DNA of 64,000 nucleotides from Cardinalis cardinalis (lineage: Eukaryota > Chordata > Aves > Passeriformes > Cardinalidae): NCBI GenBank assembly GCA_014549065.1, contig JACDOX010000034.1, forward strand, positions 3,427,356 through 3,491,355, read 5' to 3'. The position numbers and the translations under genes were made by a program. Within the stretch, counting starts at the first letter, position 1. Each line of letters starts with the position of its first letter. Shown here in pieces: positions 1 to 13,886 of this stretch. The notes below the pieces were generated by a model that had not been told where the DNA came from, ran no database searches, and was given only the letters and a program-made list of their open reading frames with translations.

Positions 1-1428
1 AGTCTCCAACTCTGGGTGTGGAGAATACTTCTCAAAATAAAACCCCAAGTACTGAAAACAAAAATTTGATAAAAGAGTTAAGAACCAATGGTAATTCAGA
101 TAAATGTCAATAAACTCAACCTAATTAACTTTCATTTAAAAAAAAACCAAACAAAACAGTCTGGCAAAGAAGAATCTTAACATCAAAGGCCAACAGTGTC
201 ATGTCTCGCATTTTTGTTTGTCGAGGCTTAAAAAAAAATAAATTAGCTAATGCCTCCACCCCGTAATGCCGGCACAATTTTAGTATTCTAGGTCTGTGAG
301 TGTAGTTCTGTTGGCAAATAATTTGAATTATATTTTAAGGGTTGCAAGGCACTAGACAACCTAAGAATTTCGTGTCACTGGAAAGCAATAAAATAGAGAG
401 GAAATTGTGCTGACATAATTCCGGAACTACAGAAATGCAGCTGACAGACCTCAGCTCTTATCAGTCTTTGACAGGTGCACTTAGGTATCCTTGGGTTATT
501 GCTCTAGGACCTATTAACCTATACTGAGCCCAGATTTCAACCCTTACAGTCAAGATCATGCAGGGATACTTGGGGCATGTAATTTAATAGAAACCTCCAG
601 AAAGTATATAGTTTCTCACATCCTCAATTTTTCTGCCACACTTAAAAAATCTCCTCACTGAAGAAAGTAAAAGTTTTGCTTTATCTCCTAAACATAGAAA
701 AGCGGACATTGCATGCCAGGATGGCAACAGAACTGCTGTATAATGTGTTTATTTCTCTATTGGTTGTTTCCTTTGCAGGCTTCTTCTTTTTCTGGGCTCC
801 TGGACAACCACAGGACGTAACTGTGGACTTGGCAACATCTACATTAAAGGCAATTTTACTGCAAAAGGTAACAACAGACAGCACCATGGATTTTATTTTT
901 TGACCTCTTATATTCCTGACCTCAAAAGGTCCAGTTTTCAGCCGCCAGCTGTGAAAATATCTTTTCCTGCATCATCACTGTGATAAAAAAGCTCAGAAGA
1001 TGAAAAACAACTTTTTGGTGTATCTGTGCGCCACAGGACTTTGGATTAGACTCTTGAGTTGTACAGTGGTATTGACCATTGCCTTCAGTGGGACCATTAC
1101 AGTATTGGATGGGAAAGCAGCAAAGATGCAGCACTAACACTCAGAGATGAGACACCACGGAGATGAGACACCAAGGCTTTTTCTCTCCAAACTTTTGAAT
1201 ATATAGCGTTTGGCCAAGATCCAGTGCAGGGAAGTTTGTAAAAGAATTGAAAAGAACTTCTGGTATTCAGCCAAAGCCTCTAGTTTCTATTAGTTCTGAC
1301 GCTGCCTTTCTTATTTTAATATTCAATGCATATTTTTCATTTCTTGCATGGTACCCCAGAGTGCAACACAGTTGCTTCAGCCACTAGGGAGAAAAATACC
1401 TCACCTGAAAGAAACTGAGCAAAACTAC

Positions 1429-1480
1429 ATAGAATCATAAAATAACAGATTTTTTTATGTTGGAAGACACCTTGTCTCCT
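1429..1480 (-). mobile_element. CR1 LINE 3'-end fragment
   Basis: The stretch resembles the 3' terminus of avian CR1 read in reverse: ATAGAATCATAAAATAAC followed by ATGTTGGAAGACACCTT, compared with the family's GGTTGGAAGGGACCTT. It is a short, diverged remnant, with orientation the same as GRIA4 transcription. Confidence 0.5.
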
Positions 1481-3113
1481 TTTTTTTTTATCTTAAAAAA
1501 AGAAAGTGCCAAACATCCAAACAAAGAGGAAAAAAGAGTACACCAGTACTGTTAAGGTCATCAGCCAAACCACTTTGCTCTAGCAACTTAATTATATCTC
1601 TAAATGTGCAGTAAATGTCTTTGGGTACTCTTATACCTTTTAGAAAGGTTTGTTTTACACAGAGACATCTGGTAAATAAATCTGTTCACTAGTTCTGTGG
1701 CATAAGACTCCTACCCCCACNTGGGAGGGGGATCCCATAACACTATCTTGTCCACTCAGGTATCTAGCACATCAGCAAGTCTGTGGAAATTGCCTTGGCA
1801 CATGTAGAGTGCAAAACAAAAGGTCTGGGGAGGTGAAGATATGCAGGTAGTATTTGCCATTCTGGGAGGGTCACGTGTCCCAGTGTGTCAATTCCTTTCA
1901 CCAGTTCCTGGAACAGACAGAACACTGTCACTGCACCATCCTGCCACGTGGTATNACCACACCAGTCCTCTGATGCTAACAGACAACACCAAACCATGGT
2001 CTTCCTTTGTAACAGTGCTCTGTGGGACTCAGTGTCACCAACCCAAGCTGACAGGGAGAACAGGACCCCCCAGCTCTACAAAACTAGAACTGTACACCAA
2101 GATCTGCAGTGGCCACAGTGGAGTAACTCTGTCCTACCCTGCTTTCTAGGGTGTCTCACGTCTGCACTTCTTTACCTACCGAGTGTAATAGGCCGTTAGC
2201 TGAGGAGAACAGAGCTATTAATGGATTCTGTTACAATATAATGCTTCGTTACAGAGCTCTCAAAGAAATCAACAACTTCAAAACTCCCATAATCAATCCA
2301 ATTTCATCTGATATATGCTCTGTCAAATTGCATTTCAAAAGGCTTTTATAATACCGAAACTCAGTTATCTAATAACAGCATTAGCAATGTTAATTTTCTA
2401 ATCAGAACGCAAAATCATTAATTAACCATGCCTTCTTTAACCGAAAGAAGCTGCAGTTCCTAATCAGTAACCCTATGAATCCTTTGATGTTTATTCATAG
2501 AAAGGATACTTTCTCCTCCAAAAATACCTGTGAGGCTTTCATTAGCGCTGGCGTTTGCATTGGACACAAAATTGCTTCCATGGTTCTGTGCCTCTCCCAT
2601 CCTTCCATCTCGTGCCATTACCTACAGCCACAAGAGGCTGATGCTCAGTAGCACAAGCAGCACTCCCAGGTGGTCCTTGCTTCCTAGAAACAACACCCNG
2701 CTGGTCCAAAGACACCTCAGGTCAGTCCCAGCAGCCCAAAGGTGTTGGTTTGCCATCATGTCTNGCCCATCCTTATACTAGCACAGTGGTGCATAGAAGA
2801 GTCTGTACTTGTAACAGGATTGGGAACATGCCCCAGAGTAAGAATGGCAATTTTGCCTCAGTTAAAGGACCCACCTATTATTCTGGACACTACTCACTAG
2901 TGTCCAGAAATCAGTAATTCCCCTGAATATTCTCCCAGCATGAAACTATCTGCATTTACAACTCCCGATTACAGCATCCGAGTGGTTTGGACTCATGGAT
3001 CTCTGCCAGTGCACAGCTAATTTGAACTTAAATCCATGCAAACTGTTTGCATCTCCATTTTTCTTCAAGAAAAGGTCCCATAGGACTACCACTTCTCATG
3101 CAAAACCACATCT

Positions 3114-3150
3114 GTTTGTTGTTTTGTTATTTGTTTGTTTGTTTGTTTTG
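3114..3150. repeat. (TTTG)n-like simple repeat
   Basis: An imperfect TTTG/GTTT run within GRIA4 intron 2. Confidence 0.85.
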
Positions 3151-4873
3151 AATCTGCTGCTTAAAAACTTTGTTGAGAGAATACAGAAAAAATATACGAA
3201 ATAAATAGCTTTAATTTACACCATTATTACTTAAACTCCAAAAGTTCATTCGACTCTCTGGAAACAATTGTTTCCATACTTCAAATGTTATTAAAAAGTC
3301 AGCAAGGACATAAATTTTCCTTTAAAATAACCCAACAATAAACAGAATATTTTCAGATTTTTTTTTTCAGGCAAACATTATTGTGTGAGAAGCTTACACT
3401 ACATATTTAACATATTATTAAAACAAAAGTTGAAATCAGAATAGTAAAACAATAGTCCAGCAACTGTTCTTGACATTTACAATCAGGGAATTAATTTTCC
3501 TGGGAAACACTGTGCTCCATGCTCCAGGAATATACCCTTTAAATTTGATGATAAACCAACTAGCAATTGTTTATCCCAATAAAATTAAATGACAGCTTTA
3601 ATGTTTCTAGGGAAAATAAAACATACTGCTAAGGCTATAAACTTGTTCATGACAACACTGTAAGATAAAAACAAAAGAAAGTATGCACGATTGTTAATTT
3701 ATTTTTATAATAATAGATTGCCATGTAATAGCTTATTTGCTCTTTTAAAAAATCCTATTTTTCAGACAGAGCATTTACAGAGAATGAAGACAACCATAAA
3801 ACTTGCCCATCATGAAGTTTCTTACACCTATATCTAAATAAGTAAATAGCTCTCAGACTGAGCTCCATCTGTCAAGAAGCTAGTGAAGGAATTTAGACCC
3901 TTCCAAGCCTGCTGGCAACTGGTTCCTTAGCCTCAACCAAATATTTCACTTCGTCTTCCCCATTTGTAAAATATTTCTGCTTTGGCCTGAAGAACAGTGA
4001 AATGTCCTGAATGCCTTGTTCAGCTAAGCATTTTGAAGTAAGTGTGCTTAACTTTACACATACATATAATTGCAAAGGCTTTGACATAATAGGTTTTCTT
4101 GAAAAAGCACAAAAACTTTTGAGATGAGACTTGAAGAACATCTGTAACTTCTGTTTTAAAGTCAAATTACTAAAAGCATATTGGATGGATCATAAAGTAA
4201 TGATTATTTTCACTTGTAACTGATAGGGTGTAACCGCCCTCTGAAGTATAAATGTGCCCCCTTAAACCCTCAGACATGGGGAATAGGACCACATCTGACA
4301 TGATTATGCCATTGACTTCCTTTTCTCACACTTTTTGTTTATTTTCAGTCTATAAATAGCAGACCACTGCTGATGAGAACATCTAATTAAATTGAAGTTT
4401 CTGTGTTTGGCACATTCATGAATAAACTGTTGGAGATTGGACCTCGAGTTATTTTGCCATGATATTTCCCTAGGAGATGCTATTGCACACACAGCATACA
4501 TAGCTGGGCATTGAATCTTTCTGAACTTTGCAGCTGTCCTGGAAATTGGAAAAGAAGTTGGTTTTAGCTGATTTTACTTATTTTACAACCAAAAATAGAA
4601 CCAGAAGTTAAAGTCAGTTTACCAAACTACTGACTCCGTAAATGGGTGAAACCATTTATGTGCTTCAGCAGAAACCCCACNGACCTTTTTTTCCAGACAA
4701 AATAAACTGCCTTTGACATTTGGTGATTCATTTGGGAGAAGAATTCAGCCCTATTTTTCAGAAAAGTGAGAACAACATCTCCCATTAGCTTTCTGGCTGA
4801 TGGAACAGTGTGNGTCGTCAGCACCCCACTCTTGGAAATAAGACACCAAATGCCTCATCAGTAGAAAAGGAAA

Positions 4874-5310
4874 GAGTCATAGGCTGGGTGGAATTGGAAG
4901 AAGCCTGAAAATCTGCCTCATGCCAACTCCTGCCATGGGCAGGGACACCTTCCGCTGGACCAAGTTGCTGAAAGCCCCATCAAACCTGGCCTTGAACACT
5001 GCCAGAGATGAGGCACCCACCGTTTCTCTAGGCAACCTGTGCCAGTGCCTCACCACCCTCACAGGAAAGAATTCCTTCTGAATATCTTATCTGAATCTTA
5101 GCATAGCTTCCAGGAGGACCTGCTCCATGACTTTGTCAGCCACCAAGGTGAGACTCACCAAGGTGAGACTCGCTGGTCTCTAGTTCCCTGTGTCTTCCTT
5201 TTTTCCTCCCTTCTTTAAAATAGAGGTTGTGTTTCCCCTTTTCCAGTCAGTGGGAACTTCACCTGCCTGCCATGACTTCTTAAGTATGCTTCTGAATATC
5301 ATTTTATAAG
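4874..5310 (-). mobile_element. CR1 LINE, internally deleted
   Basis: The left part (4874-about 5095) is the CR1 3' region. It has the terminal signature, and its minus-strand translation reads VRVVRHWHRLPRETVG then SSLAVFKARFD, the C-terminal end of the CR1 ORF2 protein. The right part (about 5100-5310) translates on the same strand to a reverse-transcriptase N-terminal motif of the KKEDTGN-RPASLT type, then VMEQVLLEAM. The two parts are normally far apart, so the middle of the reverse transcriptase is missing: either an internal deletion or two insertions side by side. A 15-bp unit is duplicated in tandem at 5141-5170. Confidence 0.88.
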
Positions 5311-8300
5311 CAGGTGTTTTCACAGTAGACAGTGGGGTATCTGGCATTTTTGACTTTTAAAAAATNACAAGTGCCTTTTTCATTCAAAATCTATGAATTA
5401 TGTTCCCAACTGAACTACACCATGTAGAGTAAAACAAGTTAGTGCACCTGAAATTTTGTGATTCCTTAGACTCTACCAACCCTCATGTATGGGGATTAGT
5501 AGAGGCAATGGAGCCTCCCAGCCAACTTCCGACCCAGACAGTCAAAGAACCTCCCCATTTAGGAGCAAGGTAACATATATCTGATACTCAGCCTCCACAC
5601 ATATAGTACATTGTATTAAATGTCATTTCCTAAGTGCCCCAAGGAACCTCCACAAGAAAAAAGGATATTATGAACAAACAAAGAATTTCCATTTTNTATC
5701 TCCCACTACATCTTTCATTTAAAATGGTATTCCAAGCCATGGACATATATACTGCAGAGGTGCCATTTATTCACCTTTAGGTTAAAAGCATTCCTAGTTA
5801 TAATAATTACCTCTAATGATCTAAAATTATGTGCTCATCATTTTCTTATAGCTGATTACTGCTCCAGTAGTAAAGCCAGCCTGATGGTTAGGCGATCATG
5901 TGCTTNGCTATCTAGACTCAAGTTACAGCTGAGTATGTGATATACTGAATATATATTGCACATCTCACATGCTACTTTTAATTTAGCCTGAAAAAAAAAT
6001 GTTGAAGCCGGTGATTCTATGTTAACAAAAGAAAGACTGTGAAAATTTCATTACCTAAACATGGTTTTAAGTCATTAAATCACTGACATATCATCTATCA
6101 TACCACGCAAACTGATAAGCAATTCCTAGAATATTTATCATTAAGTCAGTTAGACTTATATATTCAAGAACAAATGCAATGGAAAGGGTTAAGAATTATT
6201 TTATTTAATACATCTGAAGTTTCAGTGGTTGCCATTAAGTAACTAGAGAAATATTTGCCACAGAGCATACATAACAACATGGCTGATCCTGTAGCTTTTG
6301 CATTTAACAGCTCACATCGTNTTTAAAGCTTCGTTTCAGAATTCTAAACATTTGTGATGAATGTACTTTAGTCCTATTTCCAGCCCCTCTTCCTGGAATG
6401 ACTTTGAGAGTTCAAGACAAATAACTGCAGCAAGACAAAATGGAGGAAAGAAAAATTCTACACACTCTACTCCAGCATCTATTACCTATGCACCATCTTC
6501 TATTTANCCTTCTTGCACTGCAAAGCCAGCCCAGTCTATTTGTCTACCTCCTATTAATGAATTATGAATACACCTAATAATTAAAATTCAGTATTTACAA
6601 TCCTGGCTGTGCAGTGGCACAATGTGTGATTCAAAGCTGTCGCTCTGCGTTAAAAGCAAAGTATGCAGATCTCCAGGTCTCTGGCAGCATTTCAGTTTCT
6701 TGCTAGAAACACTTAGCAGACACACTCTTATGACATGGCCACACTGTATTAAACCTGAAGAGCAAGACGAAAACCTACATAATTTCAAGGTATATAAACA
6801 AGCACCAGTTATTTTGCTTATTGAAAAGTCTAATCCAACACAACACCTGCCCTGGTGTGCCTCGGTGAAATGGGAAGTATCACCTCTGCCCACATTCACC
6901 CACTTTGGAGTTTTTTTTTTTTCTATTTTTTTTTAAGGTTTATGCAGGTGATTCTTTATTATTAGTTTTGAATTTGAGATAAAACAAAACAACCCTCAAA
7001 AAAACAAACAGAAAACAAACATCAAAGCTAAACTATCATCCCAAGCATATCTGAAAGATCACACCTGAATGCTCACATCACTTGCTCAGGCTTGATCACA
7101 TCACTAACAGTCTTCTTACAAAGACATGCGTGTTAGAAGGATATGTGCTGCCCCCTCTGCAAAAGGACTTTCCTTCAGGTCACAGTTGGTCTTTTTGACT
7201 AAAGAATGCAGAAAACACAGATGGCAGGTACAACAAAAAAACCGAAATATATTGTTAGCAGGTTCCTTTAATGAAGTTTGGTGGGTGTGATGGCCCAAGA
7301 GGGAAGGAAGAAGGAATGGCAACACCACATCAGGCAGCTAGCTCACTGGGACTTGACTCCACTCATCTCCTGCTGCCTGTTCTTGTTTCTCCAGGGTGCC
7401 CTTGTTACTGCCTAGACCCGAGAGATCTGCCGTAGCCTCTTGAGATCCAGAGGGTGCTGTGTGCAACACCACAGACAATGACAGAGGGGCAAGAGGGGGA
7501 GAACAATCCCCACTATCATCTCGTGAGCAGTACGTGGAGTGGGACAGAGGTGACTCACTAAATGCTTCTACAATGCATGTGCACATTCCTGAATATTAGA
7601 AAACAACGATTAAGCTGAAATAGATAAGGACAGCACCTAAAATACAGTTAAATATACTAGTTGCTGGGACAAATTTCCCTTTGGTTTTACATCTCTGCAA
7701 ATTCGGAAAACTGCCTTAAGTCCCTACAATGTCTCTGACATCCCCATCCTGTGAGGGACAGCAGAGCACCAAGGCAAAGCTTTGCCTCAGGAATTTCTAG
7801 CTGCTCGTTTTTTGCTCTCACACTGGGTGCCCTAAATAAGCAATTGGATGAATATTACCACAGTTATTATTTCTGTCATAAATTTTCAAAACTACCTATA
7901 TGAATAACTGTAAGCCAAAGTCCTTCAGGGACTGGCATAAATTCAAAAGCTGTCTGAGTGCTAGATTTAGTATTTCGATCATTGAAGTGGCTGAAAGTAG
8001 TACAAAAATATATGCACAGAAGGACAGCTGTCTGTCAGCTATACACATTTACACACACTTCTGGGCAACAGTTTCAACCAGAAATTAACAACTTGGTCTA
8101 AGTAAAATAACTCCCATCCAGGCTTCCAACAGGGTACTGGAGTTTACCCTGCCAGGATGTGCAATGCTTAAAGTACCCTAAAGTCTCTTCCTGAAAAGCA
8201 TCTCCTAAAGGTTTGCAATTCCCCACATAAAGCCAAAATACAGCATTTTAAAGGTATTTAAATGTTTTATAGAGTTTTCTCTACACACAGATGGAAGAAA

Positions 8301-9686
8301 CCAAGTAAGATGTTTTTGCGTGTATCTGCAGCTCAACCTAAGACACTATCCCAAAATGCTGTAGTGTAGCCTCAGTGACTTGTTCCTATTATCCCAAACC
8401 TCCTTTCTTGGATACAAACACTGTCAACCAAGTTTATCATTTGGAACAAAAGTAAGAATCCAAAGAAAAAAGTCCAAGATCCAAAAATTAATCTGGGTAG
8501 AGGCTGTACTGGATGAAATGTAGATGAAAGAGTTAAAGGCCCAAATAAGGACAGGGTCACCATCTTCTGCTGTCCTAATCTCCTTCACAAATCCAAATGG
8601 AGAGAGAATTAGCTGGGTAAACACAGGCATGTTGGAAACGAGATACTCCAGCAAACCTNTGCTGCAATCCTTTGGGACCACTGTAGGGTGTTACAAATTC
8701 CAGGGGATTAAAGCCAAACAGACATCAGGGACCAAAACACCTGTTTGGTGAGGATGAAATGAGAGTGAGAAGTATTACAATATAACCTCTGAAGTTGCCT
8801 TCCATGCAACGATGATGACCAGCAGTAAAAGCATTTCATCCAGTGCGCTGCCAGGAATGGCCACATCCAAGCTGCCCTCGATGGAGGTCCACTACGGTAA
8901 CAACTGGCTATGNAGGGAGTAGAATTGTGGTACATCCTGGACTTTAGGAAGTCTGAGGCATGATTTTCTCTTTTGAAGTCAAGCATCAGGACAGACACAT
9001 TAATGCAAGTGGCAAACAATTCTTTCAGTCATCCATGCTACAGATGCAGAGAGATAGTCTGCTTTGTTCCTGGCTGGTTTTGAATGCTTCCATCTCTATC
9101 TGCTGAGAGGTGGAAAAAGGGGCAGGTTCCCACTAAAATCTGGAATTTTCATTATTCTCAGTGTGGAAAGTCTGTATCAACAAGTAAAATAAAAACCTCA
9201 AATCCTAGGATTTTAATGACTTTTCTATTTTTGTNTCAGTGAAAAAACTATAGCACCCCNATATTCCTTCACATACCGTGAGGAACTTACCATCATCATA
9301 GCACTAACAATAGGTACAAAGTTTTGAAAGCTTGACATTGAACCTTATAATTTTAGTTAAATGTGAAACACTTTTATTGAGGCCAAGCAAATTCCTTGAG
9401 GGATTTTATTTCAGTAGTTAGAAACGGCTAACATACTGTGCCAATAATCCAACAGTTTGCAGACAATACCTTCCCAGACAGGAAGGCAGTACATAATTGT
9501 AATGCACACCTTTTAAGAAATCAACAGGCTTAAAGCTATAGCTGTGCATTACATTTCTGGTGGCACACACTTCACTCTCTTAACCAGTACTTCTAAGACC
9601 TACATGATGTGCACTCAAGAAAGCAAAATATCTTATGTAAGCACGCTCCCTCTGAACTGGAGAGATTATTCTTTAATGTTCTCCTG

Positions 9687-9748
9687 TCTTTTATGGGCAC
9701 AAGAGGAAAAAAAACCTTCTTTTATAGGCACAAGAGGAAAAAAAACTT
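9687..9748. repeat. 31-bp tandem duplication
   Basis: Two near-identical copies (9687-9717 and 9718-9748) share the core GCACAAGAGGAAAAAAAA, with one G/A and one C-to-T or indel-type difference. It is a recent local duplication inside GRIA4 intron 2. Confidence 0.9.
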
Positions 9749-12700
9749 CTTCATGGTGCTGATTCTTCTCATTCACATTCTCTTTCATGACTTCATTTGC
9801 GCAGTCAATTGCTCACAGACGTGAATAGGAAGGTGGCAGTACAGCTCTGCTTTAAAATACAAGGTAGCAGGAAGGTAAGGCCCTGAAGAGCAGTTTCTCA
9901 AGGTGATGCTCCTGAAAGGGAATATCCACACCTATTCAAATGGGTAACATTATGCTGGATCTCATTTTAATTTCACAGACACTATATAAGGGCAAGGAAC
10001 TGCAAAAATTATTATTATCCTATTATTGTAATAGCTCAAAGGATTTTCTGCTAGTCTCCCACTTAGCATAGTGAAAGGCTGACAAAGAAAACGTGATGAA
10101 GTTGTGAATCTCTGGTTCCTGCCAGCTGTTCCGAAGAACAAGAGATTCCCATCATAAACAGTAACCAAAAGAANGATGGTCTTTCTGGTCCTTTCATCAG
10201 GAAATTAAAAAACAGTAGTCCTTCAACATCTGTTAGAGACCCAGAAAAGAATGGAGGAAAGCATTCCAATTCATCTGCNTGAACTGTTTTTTGCGGTACA
10301 GCACCATCACTCCCTCAAAGTGTTGACCATGTTGAAGTTCAAGTCTGACTTGGGGGAGTAAGACAGAGATGGAAAGAGGCAGAGTTTTTCTGAGGTAATA
10401 TAAGGATACAATTTCTTTTTTGTTTGTGACCNAGAATCAAATGTTTTATGCACTTTCCCTTTCCTTCCTTTCCCTGCAGTAGTTAAGCTGACAGTTATCT
10501 GCAATCAATACATTACAGGAGCTAATAAGCTGCTGTGGCTTCTGGTGCTGAACCCAGAAGGAAAACAGCCTGTCCCTAGCTGTGGTAGGACTGGGACATT
10601 ATNACTATGGTTCTGGGATGCCTGGATCCTCTTCACTGGTGCAGAGTATGGGAAGTACCATGTCAGCTGCTTCCACTGGTAGTGGTTCTTAAACACTGCT
10701 TCCATTTTATCATGTAAAGCTGGGACACGTAAGAATAAAAACCAGAAGATGAGAAGAGAGAAGGAGATAGCTGATGGAAGCAAACAGAATTTTCTCTGTG
10801 TCTCTTGGAAGAGTATTTTTTAATCTTGTGCTATTCCTTAACTCCTCCTGTGCTTCACTGGATGTCTGGTCTGGGTGTTACTCCCCCTCTGTACTACATT
10901 TTCAGCTTGGTACAACTAAATGTTCACCTTAAATCTTTTCAAAGTCATCTCAGCTCACACCCNCTATAATGCCTGATTCACAAGCACCAGCCACACCTTC
11001 CAGATGTTTCCAGAAGCAGGAAATTCCCCATGCAGCAAGTAGTGCTTCATGCTCCATGTCAGTCCGTTCTCTGCGCTCTGAATCCACTTTTTCCAACACC
11101 AAATAATGGTGTTTCCTTAATACGCAGCTCCTGATGTACCCTGGAGCCTTCTCCCACCCAGCTGGGTGTCCATGGAGGGCAAAGAGCAACTTCAGGGGCA
11201 AGATCTCAGACTCTAAATTAAATTCATTACTCTGGGTAATCTCTCATTTCTGAGTCTGCAAAGGNGCCTGAAGAAGCAGGGCAGATCCACCTCCCACCTG
11301 GGCTCCAAATCATCTCCCGCAGCCCCTGCCGAAACCTTGTCANTTACCTGCTGCACACATGCATTTGCATTAACTGTGCCCATTCTTTTTCTGAGTTATC
11401 TAAAAAGACCTTTACATTTTCCAGCTGATTTCAATAATAACTGAATAATAAATAATTTAAGCAAAGCATTTAATGGATGGAGTAAACAGAACATTGTAAA
11501 TACAGCCATTACTACAACAATGATTAATTGCTGAGGTCTTTTGTTACTACTTGTCCCCTGTTTTAGGGACTTAATAGTATCAGGAAAGAAAGGGTTTGTC
11601 CTTTGTTATTCTTTCCATATACATCTGCTATTCAGAACACTGCAACAGATCATCAAAGACAGCTATGGGAGCACTTCTTGTATTCCTTTATTCAGTCTTT
11701 TGCTTTCTGCAAATATTCTTGTGTTTTAAATCTCATTCATCATCATGTTTGTGTTCAGGCGGCAATCTCGTCTGACACACAAAGCTGATGAAACTAGGGA
11801 TTTCCAAAGCTAAATTCATAACTCTTGATATCTTAAGCTAACAGCCCAAAGCCTCCAGGAGAAAGCAGTAATAGATTCACTTCCTCTGTGGCTCACAGAA
11901 AGTGAAATATGTGTAACACATATGACCATTAAGTTATATTTGTAGGTAGATGAGTCTGTGAATACAAATAATGGGGATTAGCACACATTTGTTAGCAAAA
12001 ATGTAATTAGTGGTCTTGGAACACATTTACCAAGCTTATATTACTGTTGCTTCAAGCCACAGTCCCTGCTGGGGTTAGGAGATGTTTTTTTCTCATGAGA
12101 GGAGAAAAGCCCTACCATTTGTGCCCACTCTAAGCATTTTTCAAGGGAACTTGAAAAAGGCCTCAGTAAGTCCTTACATGTCTTGCCATACCTAAACCAT
12201 AACCATGCTACTAAGGGTGTCCCAAGCCACCTTTCCGTACTGGCAAGACACAGTTGCAACCATCCAGAACAAACCTCAGGGGCTCTGGGAGGTGCACAAC
12301 TCTGAAAAATCATGCTGATTATGGTATCCCTCTAAAGTAAAAGCCAACAATAAACCCAATAGACTTTTTCCTTTCCTACTCTTTATGGCTCACACATTCA
12401 ACACAAAGACGCTGGGTGACATATCCCAATGAAGTGTTGATGGCATGACAATTTACCTGAGTTTTTTTTNGTTTGTTTTTAAGACTGGATTTATTTGGGA
12501 AAAAAAAATTACAGGTTGGATAAAGGTATTGAAGCTNTCTGACAAGCATCTTGATGGTCCCACTGAGCGACCAAAATGGTCCCACCAAGCCTTAATCTGT
12601 GGATATTATTGCATACTATCCACACTCCCATTCACTTGGTGACCTTTACTTTTTCTTTGTTGAAGCAATGATGCCTGTAGCCATCATTCAACATTTCCTC

Positions 12701-13841
12701 CCCCACACTGCTCTCACATCCTTCCTCATCATCTGCAAGGACTTCTAACTTGCATCACTTCCATTCAGCAGCACACCTGACCTTCCAGACACACACTTTG
12801 ATGGGATCTATGTAATCCTGCAGCAAATGCCAATGAAAGTCGTCCCAATTCACCTCTTATGCTCTTTTTCTTGAATCTTTAATCTTTATGTTGGATCTTG
12901 GTTTGTGCCTCCAGACAGCAACTGTAATTATTAATTGACCTATATAATAACATGTCACACAGTATTACTCTNCTGCTTTTACCACCCGTGAGAAGCTGAC
13001 CAAAGACAGTGATTTTTAAACAAAGGACCTGAGAAAGAAAAACCCCTGACCAGCTCTCAGTTGGAGGACACACAAACAGCTAGATACAGAGACAGCGTTA
13101 ACAGGGTATGGAAACAGCCTCAAAACCCAGCTTTTTACTTGGCTTGTGCTTTCTACTTGGAGGGGATGTGAGAAAAACTCCTGAGTCAGCCAAGAGCCCG
13201 CGACCATTGATTTTTGAAGGAAATTATCCTTCCAGTTGCAGTGTTTTTGAAAAGTCCACTCTTCAACACTCTTCTCCATTTAAATGAAAGGAAATTACAA
13301 AGGCTGAAGGCCTTTATTAGCAAACCTCTCCAGGATAGATCCATACAGAAAACCTGGAGGAAATCATTGAAAGAAGATCCTACACTACTCTGCTGAGACT
13401 GAGGGTCTGTAAAAGCCTCTTCCCTTTTCCCCCCCATCAGCTTAGGTGAGAAAACAGAGTGCTCCATTTATTGATAGCCACATACTACTTAAAAATTACT
13501 ATAACTTTCTGTCCTGAATTGTACATGAATGTATCTGTGTTTGATAAAATCCATCTCCCTTATACTCAATGTTTTCCAGACCTTAACACAGCATCATCCA
13601 GATCCATATCNCACATTAACTAGTAGCATGAAGCACCCCTACTGAACATCAGGAATATTAAAGTAGCACAGGAAGCTTTTGGGGACAAATAATATGCTAC
13701 ATTTTGTACTTTCTTTTCTACAAGAGTTTCCTCTCTTGCTGCTGTTTTTTACATTGAGTATCTATTACATGAATTGCTTTTCCCACTGGGAAAACAGATC
13801 TGACCCTGACATGGTGACATCAGTGAAATCTCTAACAAAAA

Positions 13842-13886
13842 GAAATCATGGAATGGTTTGGGTTGGAAGGGGACCTTGAAGATAAT
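13842..13886 (-). mobile_element. CR1 LINE 3'-end fragment
   Basis: About 45 bp match the avian CR1 3' end in reverse: ATCATGGAATGGTTTGG, then TTGGAAGGGGACCTTGAAG. The rest of the element is absent. Confidence 0.8.

Noticed and set aside
1764..2199. Overlapping frames on both strands near 1.8-2.2 kb
   Set aside because: They reflect locally higher GC content. No family resemblance was found and the frames conflict with each other.
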